DNA of 64,000 nt from Cyanobium sp. PLM2.Bin73 (GCA_007694915.1 REEV01000120.1:1-64000); one strand, 5' to 3'; positions 19,327 to 28,768 are shown, counted from the stretch's first letter. Notes: generated by a model not told the origin, from the sequence alone. A program made the numbers and translations.

Positions 19327-19647
19327 TCAGACATCAGTGCCAACGAGGCCATCATCGCTGAGCTCGTCATAGAGAAGGTCGAGGCCGATCAGCACGCGCT
19401 CACGGTCACTGAGATCACCGATGATGCGACGCACCGGTGGTGGCAGGATCTTGGCCAGGGTCGGCGTGGCCAGGATCTTGTCCTCCTCCGCCAGCTGAGG
19501 ATTCTTAAGGACATCAATCACCTTGAGCGCGTAAACGCCGCGAAATTCCACGTCCAGGATATCTCGCAACGTTTTCAGCGCACGCATTGAGTTGGGAGTG
19601 TTCCCGGCAACATAGAGCTTTAGAATGTAGGTCTTGCGTGTTGCCAT
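19327..19647 (-). CDS. kaiB: Circadian clock protein KaiB
   Basis: A 106-residue thioredoxin-like clock protein that switches fold to bind phosphorylated KaiC and sequester KaiA. It begins [24 protein letters not shown] and contains [42 protein letters not shown] in pieces typical of the family, followed by an acidic tail (YDELSDD). The frame is open to 19704, but the ATG at 19647 gives the family N-terminus. It lies 83 bases upstream of kaiC and 57 bases after kaiA. Confidence 0.97.
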   Translation of the reverse strand: MATRKTYILKLYVAGNTPNSMRALKTLRDILDVEFRGVYALKVIDVLKNPQLAEEDKILATPTLAKILPPPVRRIIGDLSDRERVLIGLDLLYDELSDDGLVGTDV

Positions 19648-19704
19648 GAAGAAATTGCCGAGAAGAAATTGGATATCTGAGTGCGCCAACGGAACGATCG
19701 CCAA

Positions 19705-20541
19705 TCACAACTGTTCAACGACCGCATCGGCGGGGATGGAGCGCCGGTACATCTCGCAGAGGTGGGCGAGGACATCAAGCAGCGCCAGGCGGTAATCCTG
19801 CAGGTGATCACCTCTGTGGCCCTGAATCCTAAGTTGTTTGGCAAAGGCGTCGATCAGATTCATGTGGATCTCGATAGCCTTTGTAATCGGCAGGTCGCTG
19901 AAGAAGGCCGTGTTCACAAAGCTTTCCAGGGCCTGGTTGGCCGCTGGCGGATCCTGGAAGTAGTGGAGCAGCAGGTCGCGGTAGGTGCGTTGCAAGGAGC
20001 CCAGCAGCTCGGCGGCGTCCTGGGGGGGGAGGTGGCGCAGGAAACGGGAGGAATCACGCCGGTACACCACCCCGGCCAGGCCCAGCCGGCCCTGGAGTCG
20101 ATCGGCCAGGCGCCAGCGCTCGGAGAGGTCCAGATCACCAGGCGCCCCCTTGCCCGGCGGCAGCCCATCGCCGCCGGGCGCCAGGAACCGGGAGACCGCA
20201 GCATCCACGCTGTAGCTGAGCTGCTCCAGCCGGTCGGACGGCAGGTGCACTTCGGCCTCGTGCAGCTCCTCTGCGGCGGAGCCAATGGATCCGATCACCA
20301 CCGCCGGCAGCAGCAGACCACGCTCCCTGAGCGCTCGCACCTGCTCCGAGCTGAGGAGTCCGCGCTCGAGTAGCAGGGCATCGGCGGCCTCGCGGTGTTC
20401 CTCCAGAGCCGCGACCGGATCACCTCCCGAATCGCACAGCAGAAGGCGGTAACGCTGCTGGCCCGCCAGCCAGCGGTCCACACCGGCCTGCACGGCCGGG
20501 TCGCGGAGAAGCGAAACAACAGTCAGAGGCACACGCGACAT
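19705..20541 (-). CDS. kaiA: Circadian clock protein KaiA, full length
   Basis: Stimulates KaiC autophosphorylation. The 278-residue protein has an N-terminal pseudo-receiver domain (about 1-140) and a C-terminal four-helix domain (about 170-278). The latter includes FLRHLPPQDAAELLGSL, the dimer/KaiC-binding helices around FVNTAFFSDLPITKAIEIHM, and YRLALLDVLAHLCEMYRRSIP. Both domains are intact, unlike the KaiA loss reported for Prochlorococcus. The start is the ATG at 20541; the frame runs on to 21072 only through sequence antisense to rplU. It diverges from rplU across about 200 bp. Unlike kaiB and kaiC, the first half is as GC-rich as the neighbours. Confidence 0.95.
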   Translation of the reverse strand: MSRVPLTVVSLLRDPAVQAGVDRWLAGQQRYRLLLCDSGGDPVAALEEHREAADALLLERGLLSSEQVRALRERGLLLPAVVIGSIGSAAEELHEAEVHLPSDRLEQLSYSVDAAVSRFLAPGGDGLPPGKGAPGDLDLSERWRLADRLQGRLGLAGVVYRRDSSRFLRHLPPQDAAELLGSLQRTYRDLLLHYFQDPPAANQALESFVNTAFFSDLPITKAIEIHMNLIDAFAKQLRIQGHRGDHLQDYRLALLDVLAHLCEMYRRSIPADAVVEQL

Positions 20542-20613
20542 CCCAGGCCATCCACGGCGCCGGATCCGCCGTTCTGGTGCCCATCTTGACGAGAGGAGGT
20601 GCACGGGGCGAGA

Positions 20614-20632
20614 GTTGACAATTGTGATCAAC
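20614..20632. promoter_or_regulatory. Inverted repeat containing TTGACA between kaiA and rplU
   Basis: The 19-base element GTTGACAATTGTGATCAAC has 5-base complementary ends (GTTGA/TCAAC) and a central CAATTG. It contains a -35-like TTGACA on the plus strand. It is one of the few AT-richer spots in the divergent kaiA-rplU gap, 72 bases upstream of kaiA and 110 upstream of rplU. It could be a promoter element for rplU-rpmA, an operator, or both. The assignment is by eye. Confidence 0.35.
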
Positions 20633-20742
20633 GCCGTGCGCCAGGCCGCAATGGCGAGGACACAGAACCATCGGGTCTGGCAACGCACAGCCGCACCCCG
20701 TGGTTCTGGGCTCCATCTCCAGCCTGGCCACGCCCCGCCGCC

Positions 20743-21135
20743 ATGACCCAGTCTCCGTCCCAGGCCAGCTCCAGCGCCCCCAGTGCGGGCACCCCCGCTG
20801 CCGGCCCCTACGCCATTGTCGAAGCCTGCGGCCAGCAGTTCTGGCTCCAGGCCAACCGCTACTACGACCTCGACCGGCTGCCGGCAGAGGTGGACAGCAC
20901 CGTGACCCTGGACACCGTGCTGCTCGTGAACGACGGCACCAGTCCCACCCTGGGCCAGCCCTACGTGACGGGGGCCACTGTGGAACTCAAGGTGATGGCC
21001 CACCGCCGTGGGTCCAAGGTGATCGTCTACAAGATGCGGCCCAAGAAGAAAACCCGCCGCAAGGCGGGCCACCGCCAGGAACTCACCAGGGTCATGGTTC
21101 AGTCCATCTTCGTGAACGGCAAAGCCATCGCCTGA
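20743..21135 (+). CDS. rplU: 50S ribosomal protein L21
   Basis: Large-subunit ribosomal protein that binds 23S rRNA. The 130-residue protein has the L21 core [48 protein letters not shown] and the basic [14 protein letters not shown] stretch. A 22-residue serine/alanine/proline N-terminal extension precedes the conserved start. The ATG at 20743 is preferred; the frame is open to 20599 but overlaps the likely promoter. It precedes rpmA, the usual L21-L27 pair. Confidence 0.95.
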   Translation: MTQSPSQASSSAPSAGTPAAGPYAIVEACGQQFWLQANRYYDLDRLPAEVDSTVTLDTVLLVNDGTSPTLGQPYVTGATVELKVMAHRRGSKVIVYKMRPKKKTRRKAGHRQELTRVMVQSIFVNGKAIA

Positions 21136-21156
21136 TCAGCCGGCCAGTTCTCCGAC

Positions 21157-21198
21157 CCACGGCCTCCGCACCACGGCCTACCCACCACGGCGCGCCAC
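21157..21198. repeat. Three tandem 14-nt repeats between rplU and rpmA
   Basis: CCACGGC recurs at 21157, 21171 and 21185, each copy starting a 14-base unit. The first two units differ at two positions (CCACGGCCTCCGCA, CCACGGCCTACCCA) and the third diverges more. The array occupies about half of the 89-base intercistronic space of this ribosomal protein operon. A role in mRNA processing or in setting the rpmA:rplU ratio is only a guess. Confidence 0.6.
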
Positions 21199-21224
21199 AA
21201 TCTCTCCACCCCTGTTTTCTTCCC

Positions 21225-21488
21225 ATGGCCCACAAGAAAGGCACCGGCTCCACCCGCAACGGCCGCGACTCCAATGCCAAGCGCCTCGGCGTCAAGGCCT
21301 ACGGCGGTGAAACCGTTACCGCCGGCTCGATCCTGATCCGCCAGCGCGGCACCGCGGTGCTGCCCGGCAGCAACGTGGGCCGCGGTTCTGACGACACCCT
21401 GTTCGCCCTCGTGGATGGCGTGGTGAGTTTCGATTCGATCAAGCGCAGCCTGCGCAACCGCAAGCGCATCAACGTGGCTGCGGGCTGA
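21225..21488 (+). CDS. rpmA: 50S ribosomal protein L27
   Basis: An 87-residue protein beginning [27 protein letters not shown] in parts, the diagnostic L27 N-terminus that reaches the peptidyl transferase centre. There is no Firmicutes-type cleavable N-terminal extension. The ATG at 21225 is unambiguous. It follows rplU by 89 bases and is convergent with the methyltransferase gene. Confidence 0.96.
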   Translation: MAHKKGTGSTRNGRDSNAKRLGVKAYGGETVTAGSILIRQRGTAVLPGSNVGRGSDDTLFALVDGVVSFDSIKRSLRNRKRINVAAG

Positions 21489-21517
21489 ACGGAAGCGGAC
21501 CGGGCGGACCAGGGCCC

Positions 21518-22342
21518 TCAGGCCAGCCGGTAGGCCCGGGTGGTGATCAGCAGAGGGTGAAACACCTCCAGAAAGCAGCTCTGGAGCGTGCGGAAGAAGC
21601 GTTCCACCACCACAGGATCATCGATGTGGAAGGGATACTCGCCGTGGTGTCCCTTGAAGAAATACCAGTTGAACAGAGCCACAGCCTCGCTTTCCATGCG
21701 CGCTGCGAACTCCTCCAACTGGGCGGCTGGATCGCTCAGATGTTCCAGCACATCGAGGCACACCACGCTGTCGAAGCGGCCTGGCAGGGCAGGGTCGCTG
21801 AGGTCGCGGGCGCAGCGAAGCTTGCCCGCCAGCCCCAGGCGCTCGGCCCGTTCTTCGACAAAGCGGCGGTTGTGGGGATTGAGGTCCACGAACCACACCC
21901 GCTCCACCGACTCCAGGCCGGCAGCCGCCAGGGCGTGACTGCCGATGCCGCCGCCGAAGTCGAGCACCTGGCCACAGGCGAAGCGCTGCTGCAGGCGCAG
22001 GGTTTCGGCGATGTAGTCGGCACTGTCCAGGTGCCAGGCCGCCAGCTCCAGCAGGTGGCCGGTGCCCACGGTTTCCTCGTAGAAGCGGCCCGCCTGCTCC
22101 GGGTCGAAGCCGCCGGGGTGCAGAGCGGCCAGCTCGGCGGTGCTGTGGGGCAGGCGTCGCTCCAGTTCCTCGAGTGTGAGAGCCAGATGGTCGGCCAGCT
22201 GCTGCCTGAGGGCAAAGCCATCGCGCAGAAACCGCTCCACACTCAGGTCATCGGCCGTCCGCGGATCGCCGGGATGGGCTGCGGCAAGGGTCAGAGCAGG
22301 GCCGGCTGCGCTGCTGGGGTCGGGCTGGGGCTGGGGCGACAC
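21518..22342 (-). CDS. Class I SAM-dependent methyltransferase, substrate unknown
   Basis: A 274-residue protein with a Rossmann SAM-binding motif VLDFGGGIGSHALAAA (about residues 126-141), an acidic motif II in VWFVDLNPHN, and SVVCLDVLEHLSDP as the post-motif strand and helix. The N-terminal 110 residues are helical and are not part of the minimal fold. The last 40 residues carry aromatic-rich sequence (NWYFFKGHHGEYPFH) that may shape the substrate site. It lies between rpmA (convergent) and the YhhQ-family transporter gene 27 bases upstream. The target molecule cannot be read from the sequence. Confidence 0.8.
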   Translation of the reverse strand: MSPQPQPDPSSAAGPALTLAAAHPGDPRTADDLSVERFLRDGFALRQQLADHLALTLEELERRLPHSTAELAALHPGGFDPEQAGRFYEETVGTGHLLELAAWHLDSADYIAETLRLQQRFACGQVLDFGGGIGSHALAAAGLESVERVWFVDLNPHNRRFVEERAERLGLAGKLRCARDLSDPALPGRFDSVVCLDVLEHLSDPAAQLEEFAARMESEAVALFNWYFFKGHHGEYPFHIDDPVVVERFFRTLQSCFLEVFHPLLITTRAYRLA

Positions 22343-22369
22343 CGTCGATCTGCTGTGGACCGGGCCAAG

Positions 22370-23077
22370 TTAGGCATCGCCGAGTTCCGCCCCGGCTCCC
22401 GGCACCTCCAGCCAACGGCGCAGCCAGCCCACCAGCAGGATGAAGGGCAGCGTGTCGATCAGAGCGGCCAGGGCCTTGAACAGGTAGCCACTGGCGATGT
22501 AGCTGGCCAGCTGGGGCAGCACCGGCGCCTCCGGCCGAAGCGGCAGCAGGTGGTTGGCGTAGTGGCTGATCAACACCACGGCGCTGGTGTCCACGAGCTG
22601 GCTCACCAGGGTGGAGCCGTTGTTGCGCAGCCACAGGGCCTTGCCATCACTCACGCGCTTCCAGAAGTGAAACAGGCGGACATCGGTGAACTGGGCGGCC
22701 ATGTAGGCCGCCATCGAGGCTCCCACGGCGCCGAAGGCCAACCGTCTCACCTCAAAAAATGTGGCCTCTGGGGCCCCGCCCAGACCCGGCAGAGCACCCC
22801 CCAGCCAGAGGATCAGCACAATCCAGCCGTTGAGGATCAGCCCCACCCACACCAGCTGGCTGGCCCGTCGCTCCCCCCAGAGCTCGCTGATCAGGTCGGT
22901 GCACAGGAAGGTGACCGGATAGGGCAGGGCCCCCACCGCCACCACCACCGGCCAGGAGCCGATCGTGCCCAGCTGAAGAAAGCGGGTGAGGCCGAGGATG
23001 TTGAGCATCCCCATCGTGCCCAGAAACAGTCCCGCCAGCACCAGAAACACCAGCTCGCGGCGCTGCTGCACGGTCAT
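22370..23077 (-). CDS. Queuosine precursor transporter, YhhQ/VUT family
   Basis: A 235-residue integral membrane protein with about six hydrophobic helices. It shows the family features YPVTFLCTDLISELWGERRA near residue 55, FTDVRLFHFWKRVSDGKALWLRNNGSTLVSQLVDTSAVV (in two stretches) in the middle, and SGYLFKALAALIDTLPF near the C-terminus. Proteins of this family import queuine or preQ precursors for tRNA modification. The ATG at 23077 is preferred; a longer frame to 23170 runs into truB. It diverges from truB, another tRNA-modification gene, with only about 40 bases between starts. Confidence 0.85.
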   Translation of the reverse strand: MTVQQRRELVFLVLAGLFLGTMGMLNILGLTRFLQLGTIGSWPVVVAVGALPYPVTFLCTDLISELWGERRASQLVWVGLILNGWIVLILWLGGALPGLGGAPEATFFEVRRLAFGAVGASMAAYMAAQFTDVRLFHFWKRVSDGKALWLRNNGSTLVSQLVDTSAVVLISHYANHLLPLRPEAPVLPQLASYIASGYLFKALAALIDTLPFILLVGWLRRWLEVPGAGAELGDA

Positions 23078-23117
23078 GGCGATGGAGCATGGGGGCTTCA
23101 GGCTGACGCGCGCGGCG

Positions 23118-24026
23118 ATGGCTGACCAGCCCTGGGGCTTCCTGGTGCTCGACAAACCGGCCGGGCTCACCTCCCACGCCTGCGTGAGCCGGGTGCGGCG
23201 GGCCTACGGCCTGCGCCGGGTGGGCCACGGCGGCACCCTCGATCCGGCGGTCACCGGCGTGCTGCCGATCGCCGTGGGGTCCGCCACCCGGCTGCTGCCC
23301 TACCTCAGCGGCGAGAAGACCTACCGCGGCACGGTGCAGCTGGGCCTCACCACCAGCAGCGACGACCTGCAGGGGGAGAAGCTGGAGCGGCGGCCCGTGC
23401 CGGAGCTGGACATCGCCACTCTGAACCGGGTGCTGGACAGATTCCGGGGGGCGATCCAGCAGGTGCCGCCGCAGGTATCGGCCGTGCATGTGGATGGTGA
23501 GCGGGCCTACCGACGGGCGCGGCGGGGCGAGACCCTGGAACTGGCGCCGCGGCCGGTGCTGATCCAGCGCCTGGAGCTGCTGGGCTGGAACCCCGCGGAC
23601 GGCCGGATGGAGCTGGAGGTGGCCTGCTCGGCGGGCACCTACATCCGCGCCCTGGCCCGCGATCTGGGGGCAGCCCTGGGCTGCGGCGGCGTCCTGGCCA
23701 GCCTGCGGCGCACGGCCGCCCTGGGGTTCAGCCTGGAGCAGGCGGTGCCCCTGGAGGCCCTCGAGCAACGCCCCCCCCCGCACCTTCTGGAGCCCCTGGC
23801 GGCCCTGGGCCCTCTGCCCCGGCAGCAGCTCAGCCCCTCCCAGCTGGACGGCTGGCGCTGCGGCCGCCGGCTGTCCGCTGCCACCCCGGCCGCGGCCGCA
23901 GCAGGGGAGCTCAGCGAGGGCCAGGCCGTGGTGGTGGTGACGCCGGATGGCAATCTGGCGGGCATGGCCCGGGTCACCGCCGACGGCCAGCTGCAGCCGA
24001 AGCTGGTGCTCGAGGCGGCCGGGTGA
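23118..24026 (+). CDS. truB: tRNA pseudouridine-55 synthase
   Basis: Makes pseudouridine 55 in the T loop of tRNAs. The 302-residue protein starts [23 protein letters not shown] and contains [19 protein letters not shown] with the catalytic aspartate, then [15 protein letters not shown] and [15 protein letters not shown]. The C-terminal part is a less conserved PUA-like region. The ATG at 23118 matches the family start; the ORF is open to 22986 within the divergent gene. Confidence 0.95.
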   Translation: MADQPWGFLVLDKPAGLTSHACVSRVRRAYGLRRVGHGGTLDPAVTGVLPIAVGSATRLLPYLSGEKTYRGTVQLGLTTSSDDLQGEKLERRPVPELDIATLNRVLDRFRGAIQQVPPQVSAVHVDGERAYRRARRGETLELAPRPVLIQRLELLGWNPADGRMELEVACSAGTYIRALARDLGAALGCGGVLASLRRTAALGFSLEQAVPLEALEQRPPPHLLEPLAALGPLPRQQLSPSQLDGWRCGRRLSAATPAAAAAGELSEGQAVVVVTPDGNLAGMARVTADGQLQPKLVLEAAG

Positions 24027-24058
24027 TGCCGATCGTCACTCCCCCCGCCCCATCCCCC

Positions 24059-24853
24059 ATGGCCGGCCACAGCAAATGGGCCCAGATCAAGCGCACCAAG
24101 GCGGTGGTGGATGCCAAGCGGGGCGCGCTGTTCACCCGTCTGGGGCGGGAGATCACCGTGGCGGCCCGGGGGGGCGCCGATCCGGCGGGCAATTTCCAGC
24201 TGCGCACGGCCATCGAGAAGGCCAGGGCGGCGGGGGTGCCCAACGCCAACATCGAGCGGGCGATCGCCAAGGGCTCCGGCCAGCTCAGCGGCGGGGCCGA
24301 GTCGTTCGAGGCCGTGCGCTACGAGGGCTACGGGCCCGGCGGGGTGGCCGTGCTGGTGGAGGCCTTCACCGACAACCGCAACCGCACCGCCGCCGACCTG
24401 CGGCTGGCCTTCGGCAAGCACGGGGGGAATCTGGGCGAGACGGGCTGCGTGGGCTACCTGTTCGAGCAGCGCAGCGTGGCCTGGGTGCAGCTCCCCGGCC
24501 TCGATGAGGAGCGGCTTCTGGAGATCCTGCTGACCCTCGAGAGCGAGGCTGGGGTGAGCGTGCTCGGGTACGAGCTGGGGGCTGACGGCGCGGAAAGCGG
24601 GGATGCGTCGGCCGACGTGGTGGCGCCCTTCGAGCAGCTGGAGGCCCTGCAGGACGGCCTGCGCCGCCAGGGGCTGACCGTCAAGGGCTGGGAGCACCGC
24701 TGGATTCCCCAGCTCAGCTGCCCGCTCAGCGATCCCGAGCAGCTGCGGGCCTGCCTGCGCATGCTCGATGGCCTCGAGGAACTCGATGACGTGCGCGCCG
24801 TGACCACGAACCTGGAGGCCGATGCCGCCCTGCTGGAGGAGCTGATGGTCTGA
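24059..24853 (+). CDS. YebC/TACO1 family protein
   Basis: A 264-residue protein beginning with the near-invariant [20 protein letters not shown]. It includes the family stretches [59 protein letters not shown] and [14 protein letters not shown]. Members have been described both as transcriptional regulators and as translation factors that relieve ribosome stalling at difficult stretches; which applies here is unknown. It starts 32 bases after truB, probably in one transcript, and is convergent with the nagB-like gene. Confidence 0.93.
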   Translation: MAGHSKWAQIKRTKAVVDAKRGALFTRLGREITVAARGGADPAGNFQLRTAIEKARAAGVPNANIERAIAKGSGQLSGGAESFEAVRYEGYGPGGVAVLVEAFTDNRNRTAADLRLAFGKHGGNLGETGCVGYLFEQRSVAWVQLPGLDEERLLEILLTLESEAGVSVLGYELGADGAESGDASADVVAPFEQLEALQDGLRRQGLTVKGWEHRWIPQLSCPLSDPEQLRACLRMLDGLEELDDVRAVTTNLEADAALLEELMV

Positions 24854-24871
24854 GCCGGCGGCCTGGCGAGC

Positions 24872-25651
24872 TCAGGCGACGCCGGCCTCGCGGCTGAGGG
24901 CGGCCCGGTCGGCGACCACCTCCACGGCCGGGTGCCCCTGCAGCCAGCTGGCAGGCAGCTCGGGGGATGGCCGCCGGCGCAGCAGACGCCCCAGCACATC
25001 CGCCTTGGCCGCTCCTGTGACCACCACCAGGATGCGCCGGGCCGCCAGGATCTCTGCGAGGCCCAGGGTGATGGCCCACTCGGGCACCGCGGCCGGATCC
25101 CCGGCGAAGGCGGCGGCATTGTGCCGGCGGGTGGCGGCGCAGAGCCGCACGGGCCGGCAGATGCTTGTGGCGTCGCAGGGCGGCTCGTTGAAGCCCACAT
25201 GGCCGTTCACCCCCAGGCCCAGCAGCTGCAGACCGATGCCGCCGGCAGCGCGGATCTCTGCGGCGTAGCGTCCCGCCTCGGCCAGGGGATCGGGCACCAG
25301 GCCATCGGGCAGCCGCAAAGCGGCTGGATCCAGCCCCAGCGGCTCGGTGAGACGGGCGTGCATGTAGGCAGCGAAGGAATAGGGATGGGTGCGGCCCAGG
25401 CCCACGTACTCGTCGAGGTTGTAACTCAGCCAGTGGCGGCGCAGGTGCCTGCTCTGCCCCTCCGGCAGCTGCCGCGCCGCCTCCACCAGGGCGGCGTACA
25501 CGGGCAGCATGGTGGCGCCGGTGGCCAGTCCCAGGCAGCTCGGCTTCGGCGCCAGCGCGTGGCTGAGCAGCTCCCGGGCCACGTGGCGGGCCACGGCCTT
25601 GCCGTCATCCAGGAGGGTGAGGGCCAGCCTTGGAGGACTGTCTGCACTCAA
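24872..25651 (-). CDS. nagB: Glucosamine-6-phosphate deaminase family protein
   Basis: A 259-residue sugar-phosphate isomerase. It has LGLATGATMLPVYAAL (phosphate-binding loop, about residue 40), YNLDEYVGLGRTHPYSF (catalytic aspartate region), LLGLGVNGHVGFNEP (about 145-159, the signature block) and VVVTGAAKADVLGRLL. These fit NagB, which converts glucosamine-6-phosphate to fructose-6-phosphate and ammonia. The related 6-phosphogluconolactonase family is less likely because of the NGHVGFNEP block. It is seven bases downstream of the SpoIID-domain gene, so a link to cell-wall amino sugar recycling is possible but inferred. Confidence 0.88.
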   Translation of the reverse strand: MSADSPPRLALTLLDDGKAVARHVARELLSHALAPKPSCLGLATGATMLPVYAALVEAARQLPEGQSRHLRRHWLSYNLDEYVGLGRTHPYSFAAYMHARLTEPLGLDPAALRLPDGLVPDPLAEAGRYAAEIRAAGGIGLQLLGLGVNGHVGFNEPPCDATSICRPVRLCAATRRHNAAAFAGDPAAVPEWAITLGLAEILAARRILVVVTGAAKADVLGRLLRRRPSPELPASWLQGHPAVEVVADRAALSREAGVA

Positions 25652-25657
25652 GCGGGC

Positions 25658-27034
25658 TCAGGGCTGGCCGAACGGACGCAGCACCGTACCCCGGTAGTAG
25701 TGGCTGAGGATGCGCTCGTGGCTCTCACCCCGGCGGGCCATGGCCAGGGCGCCCCACTGGCTCATGCCCACGCCGTGGCCGAAGCCGCGGCCCACGGCCA
25801 GCAGCGCCGGCTGGGGCACAGGGCGAGCAGGGCCGCCCGCCAGGGAGTTAGCGGCGGGGCCAGCAGCGGCACCGGCAGACCTAACGACGGGGATCGGCAT
25901 CCGCGGTGTGGCGCCTTCAGACGGGACAATCGGTATCCCCATCGGCGCTGGCGGCAGCGGCGGGGACTGGGCCAGGGCAGGCTGGGCATCGATCACCTGG
26001 AAGCGCACCTGGGTGCTGCGCAGCCCCAGGCGCGAGCGCAGCTGGGGCCCGGTGACCACCAAGGCGCCGCTGGGGCCCACCACCCGGGCTTGCCGCACCC
26101 GTCCCGTGGCGGTGGTGGACAGCACATCGATGCGGTACACCCCACCCGTTTCCGTAAAGGCCTGCCGCAGCCGGTCGGCCGGCAGCAGTTCCTGCCACTG
26201 GTGCACCGGACTGTCGTGATCGAAATCGGGCACGCTCACCAGATAGGGCAGCTGCTGCTGCCAGATGTCACCGCTGTTCTCGGTGAGGCCACCGCTGCTG
26301 CTGTGAAACACGGTGTTGGCGAGATTGGAGCCGAACATCAGCACCTGACCGCGGGTGCTGGCCACGGCCTCACGGGTGGAGGCGGTCTCCGCCTCCAGGC
26401 CCTTGTAGACCTGGCTGCTGACCGTGGCCTTGAGGTCGTAGGCGGCGGCGGGTCTGAGCTGGCGCAGGGCGTAGGTGCGGGCGGCCACCGCCTGGGCACG
26501 CAGGGCCTGCTGGGGCCAGCTGGCGGGCATCTCGCTGCCCACCACACTGGGTAGATAGGTCTCCAGGGGCACGTGGTTGATGGCCTGCAGTTTGCCGCCG
26601 GAGGCCAACAGGCGCAGCCGGCCCGGATAGCGCCGTTGCTGCAGCTGGAAGACTCCGTCGGCCTGGGGAGTGGTGCCGGGAACGGGCTCCAGCCAGTAGG
26701 CCGACGATGGGGGCAGCTGAACGCTGGTGGGGGCCTGCCCGCCGCTGGCCCCCGGCAGCAGCAGACGCACGGTTCCGCCCTGTACGGACACGGTGGCGGT
26801 GGTACGGGCGGGAAGCTGAACGCCGCCGGGCTGGATCCGCAGGGGCTGGCCCAGGGAGGCCAGCGACAGGCTTGGGCCTTCCGCCAGCAGCACCCGCACG
26901 TCGGGCTCACCGGGGCGGGCCTGGAGGGGGGTATCGCCGGAGACGGCAGCTGGGACTGTGATGGCCACCAGAGCAAGCACCGGTGTCCACGGGCGCAGGG
27001 ACAGCGACACGGCGAAGTTCACGGGGTCGCCCAT
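25658..27034 (-). CDS. Exported SpoIID/LytB-domain protein
   Basis: A 458-residue protein with a hydrophobic N-terminus (about residues 10-32, ending near VSGD) that looks like a signal peptide. The body holds a SpoIID-type domain: [33 protein letters not shown] (in two stretches), [16 protein letters not shown], and the C-terminal [22 protein letters not shown]. In Bacillus SpoIID is a lytic transglycosylase acting on denuded peptidoglycan; the cyanobacterial relatives have no sporulation role. The start at 27034 is 40 bases from the divergent rnz start. A cell-wall function is inferred from the family. Confidence 0.85.
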   Translation of the reverse strand: MGDPVNFAVSLSLRPWTPVLALVAITVPAAVSGDTPLQARPGEPDVRVLLAEGPSLSLASLGQPLRIQPGGVQLPARTTATVSVQGGTVRLLLPGASGGQAPTSVQLPPSSAYWLEPVPGTTPQADGVFQLQQRRYPGRLRLLASGGKLQAINHVPLETYLPSVVGSEMPASWPQQALRAQAVAARTYALRQLRPAAAYDLKATVSSQVYKGLEAETASTREAVASTRGQVLMFGSNLANTVFHSSSGGLTENSGDIWQQQLPYLVSVPDFDHDSPVHQWQELLPADRLRQAFTETGGVYRIDVLSTTATGRVRQARVVGPSGALVVTGPQLRSRLGLRSTQVRFQVIDAQPALAQSPPLPPAPMGIPIVPSEGATPRMPIPVVRSAGAAAGPAANSLAGGPARPVPQPALLAVGRGFGHGVGMSQWGALAMARRGESHERILSHYYRGTVLRPFGQP

Positions 27035-27074
27035 TGTGGCTGGCGTGGCAACATGCGCCAGAGGTCCTCCCCCC

Positions 27075-28055
27075 GTGCAGGTCACGTTTCTCGGCACCAG
27101 TTCCGGGGTGCCAACCCGGGGCCGCAATGTGTCCGCCGTGGCACTGCGGCTGCCTCAGCGCGCCGAGCTCTGGCTGTTCGACTGCGGCGAGGGAACCCAG
27201 CATCAGTTCCTGCGCAGCGACCTGCGGGTAAGTCAGCTGAGGCGGATCTTCGTGACGCACATGCACGGCGACCACGTGTTCGGTCTGCCGGGCCTGCTGG
27301 CCAGTCTCGGCCTGGCGGGCACCTGCCCGGGCATCGACCTCTACGGCCCCGACCGGCTGCGCGATTTCCTCGAGGGGGTGCTGCATACCAGCTCCACCCG
27401 TATCAGCTACCCCCTGCGCCACCACCGCGTGGGGCCGGCGGCCGCCACCGGCAGAACGGTGCTGGAGCTGGAGGACATCAGCGTGCGCTGCACCCCCCTG
27501 ACGCACCGGGTACCCGCCTTCGCCTACCGGGTGGATCAGAAGCCCCGCCCGGGGCGCTTCGATGTGGCCAGGGCCAGGCAACTGGGCATTCCGCCCGGCC
27601 CGATCTACGCCCGGCTGAAGCAAGGGGCCAGCGTCACCCTGGAGGACGGGCGGATCATCAACGGCGCCAGCCTCTGCGGTCCGGAGCGGCCGGGGGCCAG
27701 CGTGGTGTACTGCACCGACACGGTGTTCTGTGAGGCGGCGGTGGAGCTGGCGGCAGGCGCCGATCTGCTGATCCACGAGAGCACCTTCGCCCACGCCGAG
27801 GCCGAGCTGGCCTTTGCCCGCCAGCACTCCACCACCACCATGGCTGCCCAGACAGCTCTGGCCGCTGGGGTGAAGCAGCTGGCCCTCACCCATTTCAGCC
27901 CCCGCTATGGGCCCGGCAACGCCGTCACCCCCGACGATCTGCTGGCGGAGGCCCGGGCGATCTTTCCCAGCACCGTGCTCGCCCGTGATTTTCTCAGCAT
28001 CGATGTGCTGGCAGAGGAGCCGGAAGCGATGTCGGCGGATGGGCCAGGCGCCTGA
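27075..28055 (+). CDS. rnz: Ribonuclease Z
   Basis: Endonuclease that trims the 3' trailer of tRNA precursors. The 326-residue metallo-beta-lactamase-fold protein has [19 protein letters not shown] at the N-terminus, [11 protein letters not shown], and the zinc motif [14 protein letters not shown] (HxHxDH at residues 62-67). Later ligands lie in [11 protein letters not shown] and the LTHFSPRYG region. I choose the GTG at 27075 because the family starts right at this point and an AGAGG ribosome-binding sequence lies about ten bases upstream; the frame is open to 26958. Confidence 0.94.
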   Translation: MQVTFLGTSSGVPTRGRNVSAVALRLPQRAELWLFDCGEGTQHQFLRSDLRVSQLRRIFVTHMHGDHVFGLPGLLASLGLAGTCPGIDLYGPDRLRDFLEGVLHTSSTRISYPLRHHRVGPAAATGRTVLELEDISVRCTPLTHRVPAFAYRVDQKPRPGRFDVARARQLGIPPGPIYARLKQGASVTLEDGRIINGASLCGPERPGASVVYCTDTVFCEAAVELAAGADLLIHESTFAHAEAELAFARQHSTTTMAAQTALAAGVKQLALTHFSPRYGPGNAVTPDDLLAEARAIFPSTVLARDFLSIDVLAEEPEAMSADGPGA

Positions 28056-28165
28056 GCCTGCAACAGTTCTCCCGAATCCGGAGCGGAGCCCCCGCCCCCC
28101 GTGATACAAGATCTGCGACGCGGTTGTCACCGCCAACCTTCCGGCTTCTCCCCAGGCTTTTCTCC

Positions 28166-28708
28166 ATGGCCTCCACCCCTCCGGCCTTCGCCACCCTCTC
28201 CCTCCACTGGGCCCTGCGCGCCTGCCTGCGCGCCCTGGTGGCCCTGCCCCTGGTGTTCTCGCTCTGCGTGGGCTTCAGCGGCCCGGCCCTTGCCGCGCGG
28301 TGGACCGCCGAGCAGCTCACCGTGCCCGCCGGCCCCGATGGCAGCACCGTGACCTTCACCGAGCAGGAGATCAAGGCCGGGCGCAGGCAGTTCAACACCA
28401 GCTGCGGCGAATGCCACGCCGGCGGAATCACCAAGACCAACCAGAACGTGGGGCTGGATCCGGAGACCCTGGCCCTGGCCACCCCGTCACGGGACAACGT
28501 GGAGGCCCTGGTGGATTACATGAAGGATCCAACCAGCTACGACGGTGAGTACTCCATCGCCGATGTGCACCCCAGCATCCGCAGCAGCGACATCTTCGTG
28601 AAGATGCGCGATCTGGACGATGAGGATCTGCGCCTCATGGCCGGCTTCATTCTCACCGCACCCAAGGTGCAGGGGGTGCAGTGGGGCGGCGGCAAGATCT
28701 ACTTCTGA
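28166..28708 (+). CDS. psbV: Photosystem II cytochrome c550
   Basis: Extrinsic lumenal haem protein that stabilises the oxygen-evolving cluster. The 180-residue precursor has a signal peptide ending ALAA near residue 43, giving a mature protein of about 137 residues as expected. The haem site is CGECH at residues 80-84 and a second histidine at 135 (ADVHPSI) fits the distal axial ligand. The C-terminal QGVQWGGGKIYF is typical. The ATG at 28166 is preferred over the open frame to 28124. It is monocistronic, followed by a strong terminator. Confidence 0.97.
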   Translation: MASTPPAFATLSLHWALRACLRALVALPLVFSLCVGFSGPALAARWTAEQLTVPAGPDGSTVTFTEQEIKAGRRQFNTSCGECHAGGITKTNQNVGLDPETLALATPSRDNVEALVDYMKDPTSYDGEYSIADVHPSIRSSDIFVKMRDLDDEDLRLMAGFILTAPKVQGVQWGGGKIYF

Positions 28709-28768
28709 CCTTCCCCCTGCCGCAAGCCGTCCTCTCCAACCCTGGGAGCCAACGCAGTACACGCCCCA

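Noticed and set aside
17693-19647. Horizontal acquisition of kaiBC because of low GC
   Set aside because: Synteny with kaiA and conserved neighbours and the known selection on kaiBC codon use explain it better; no mobile element signs are present.
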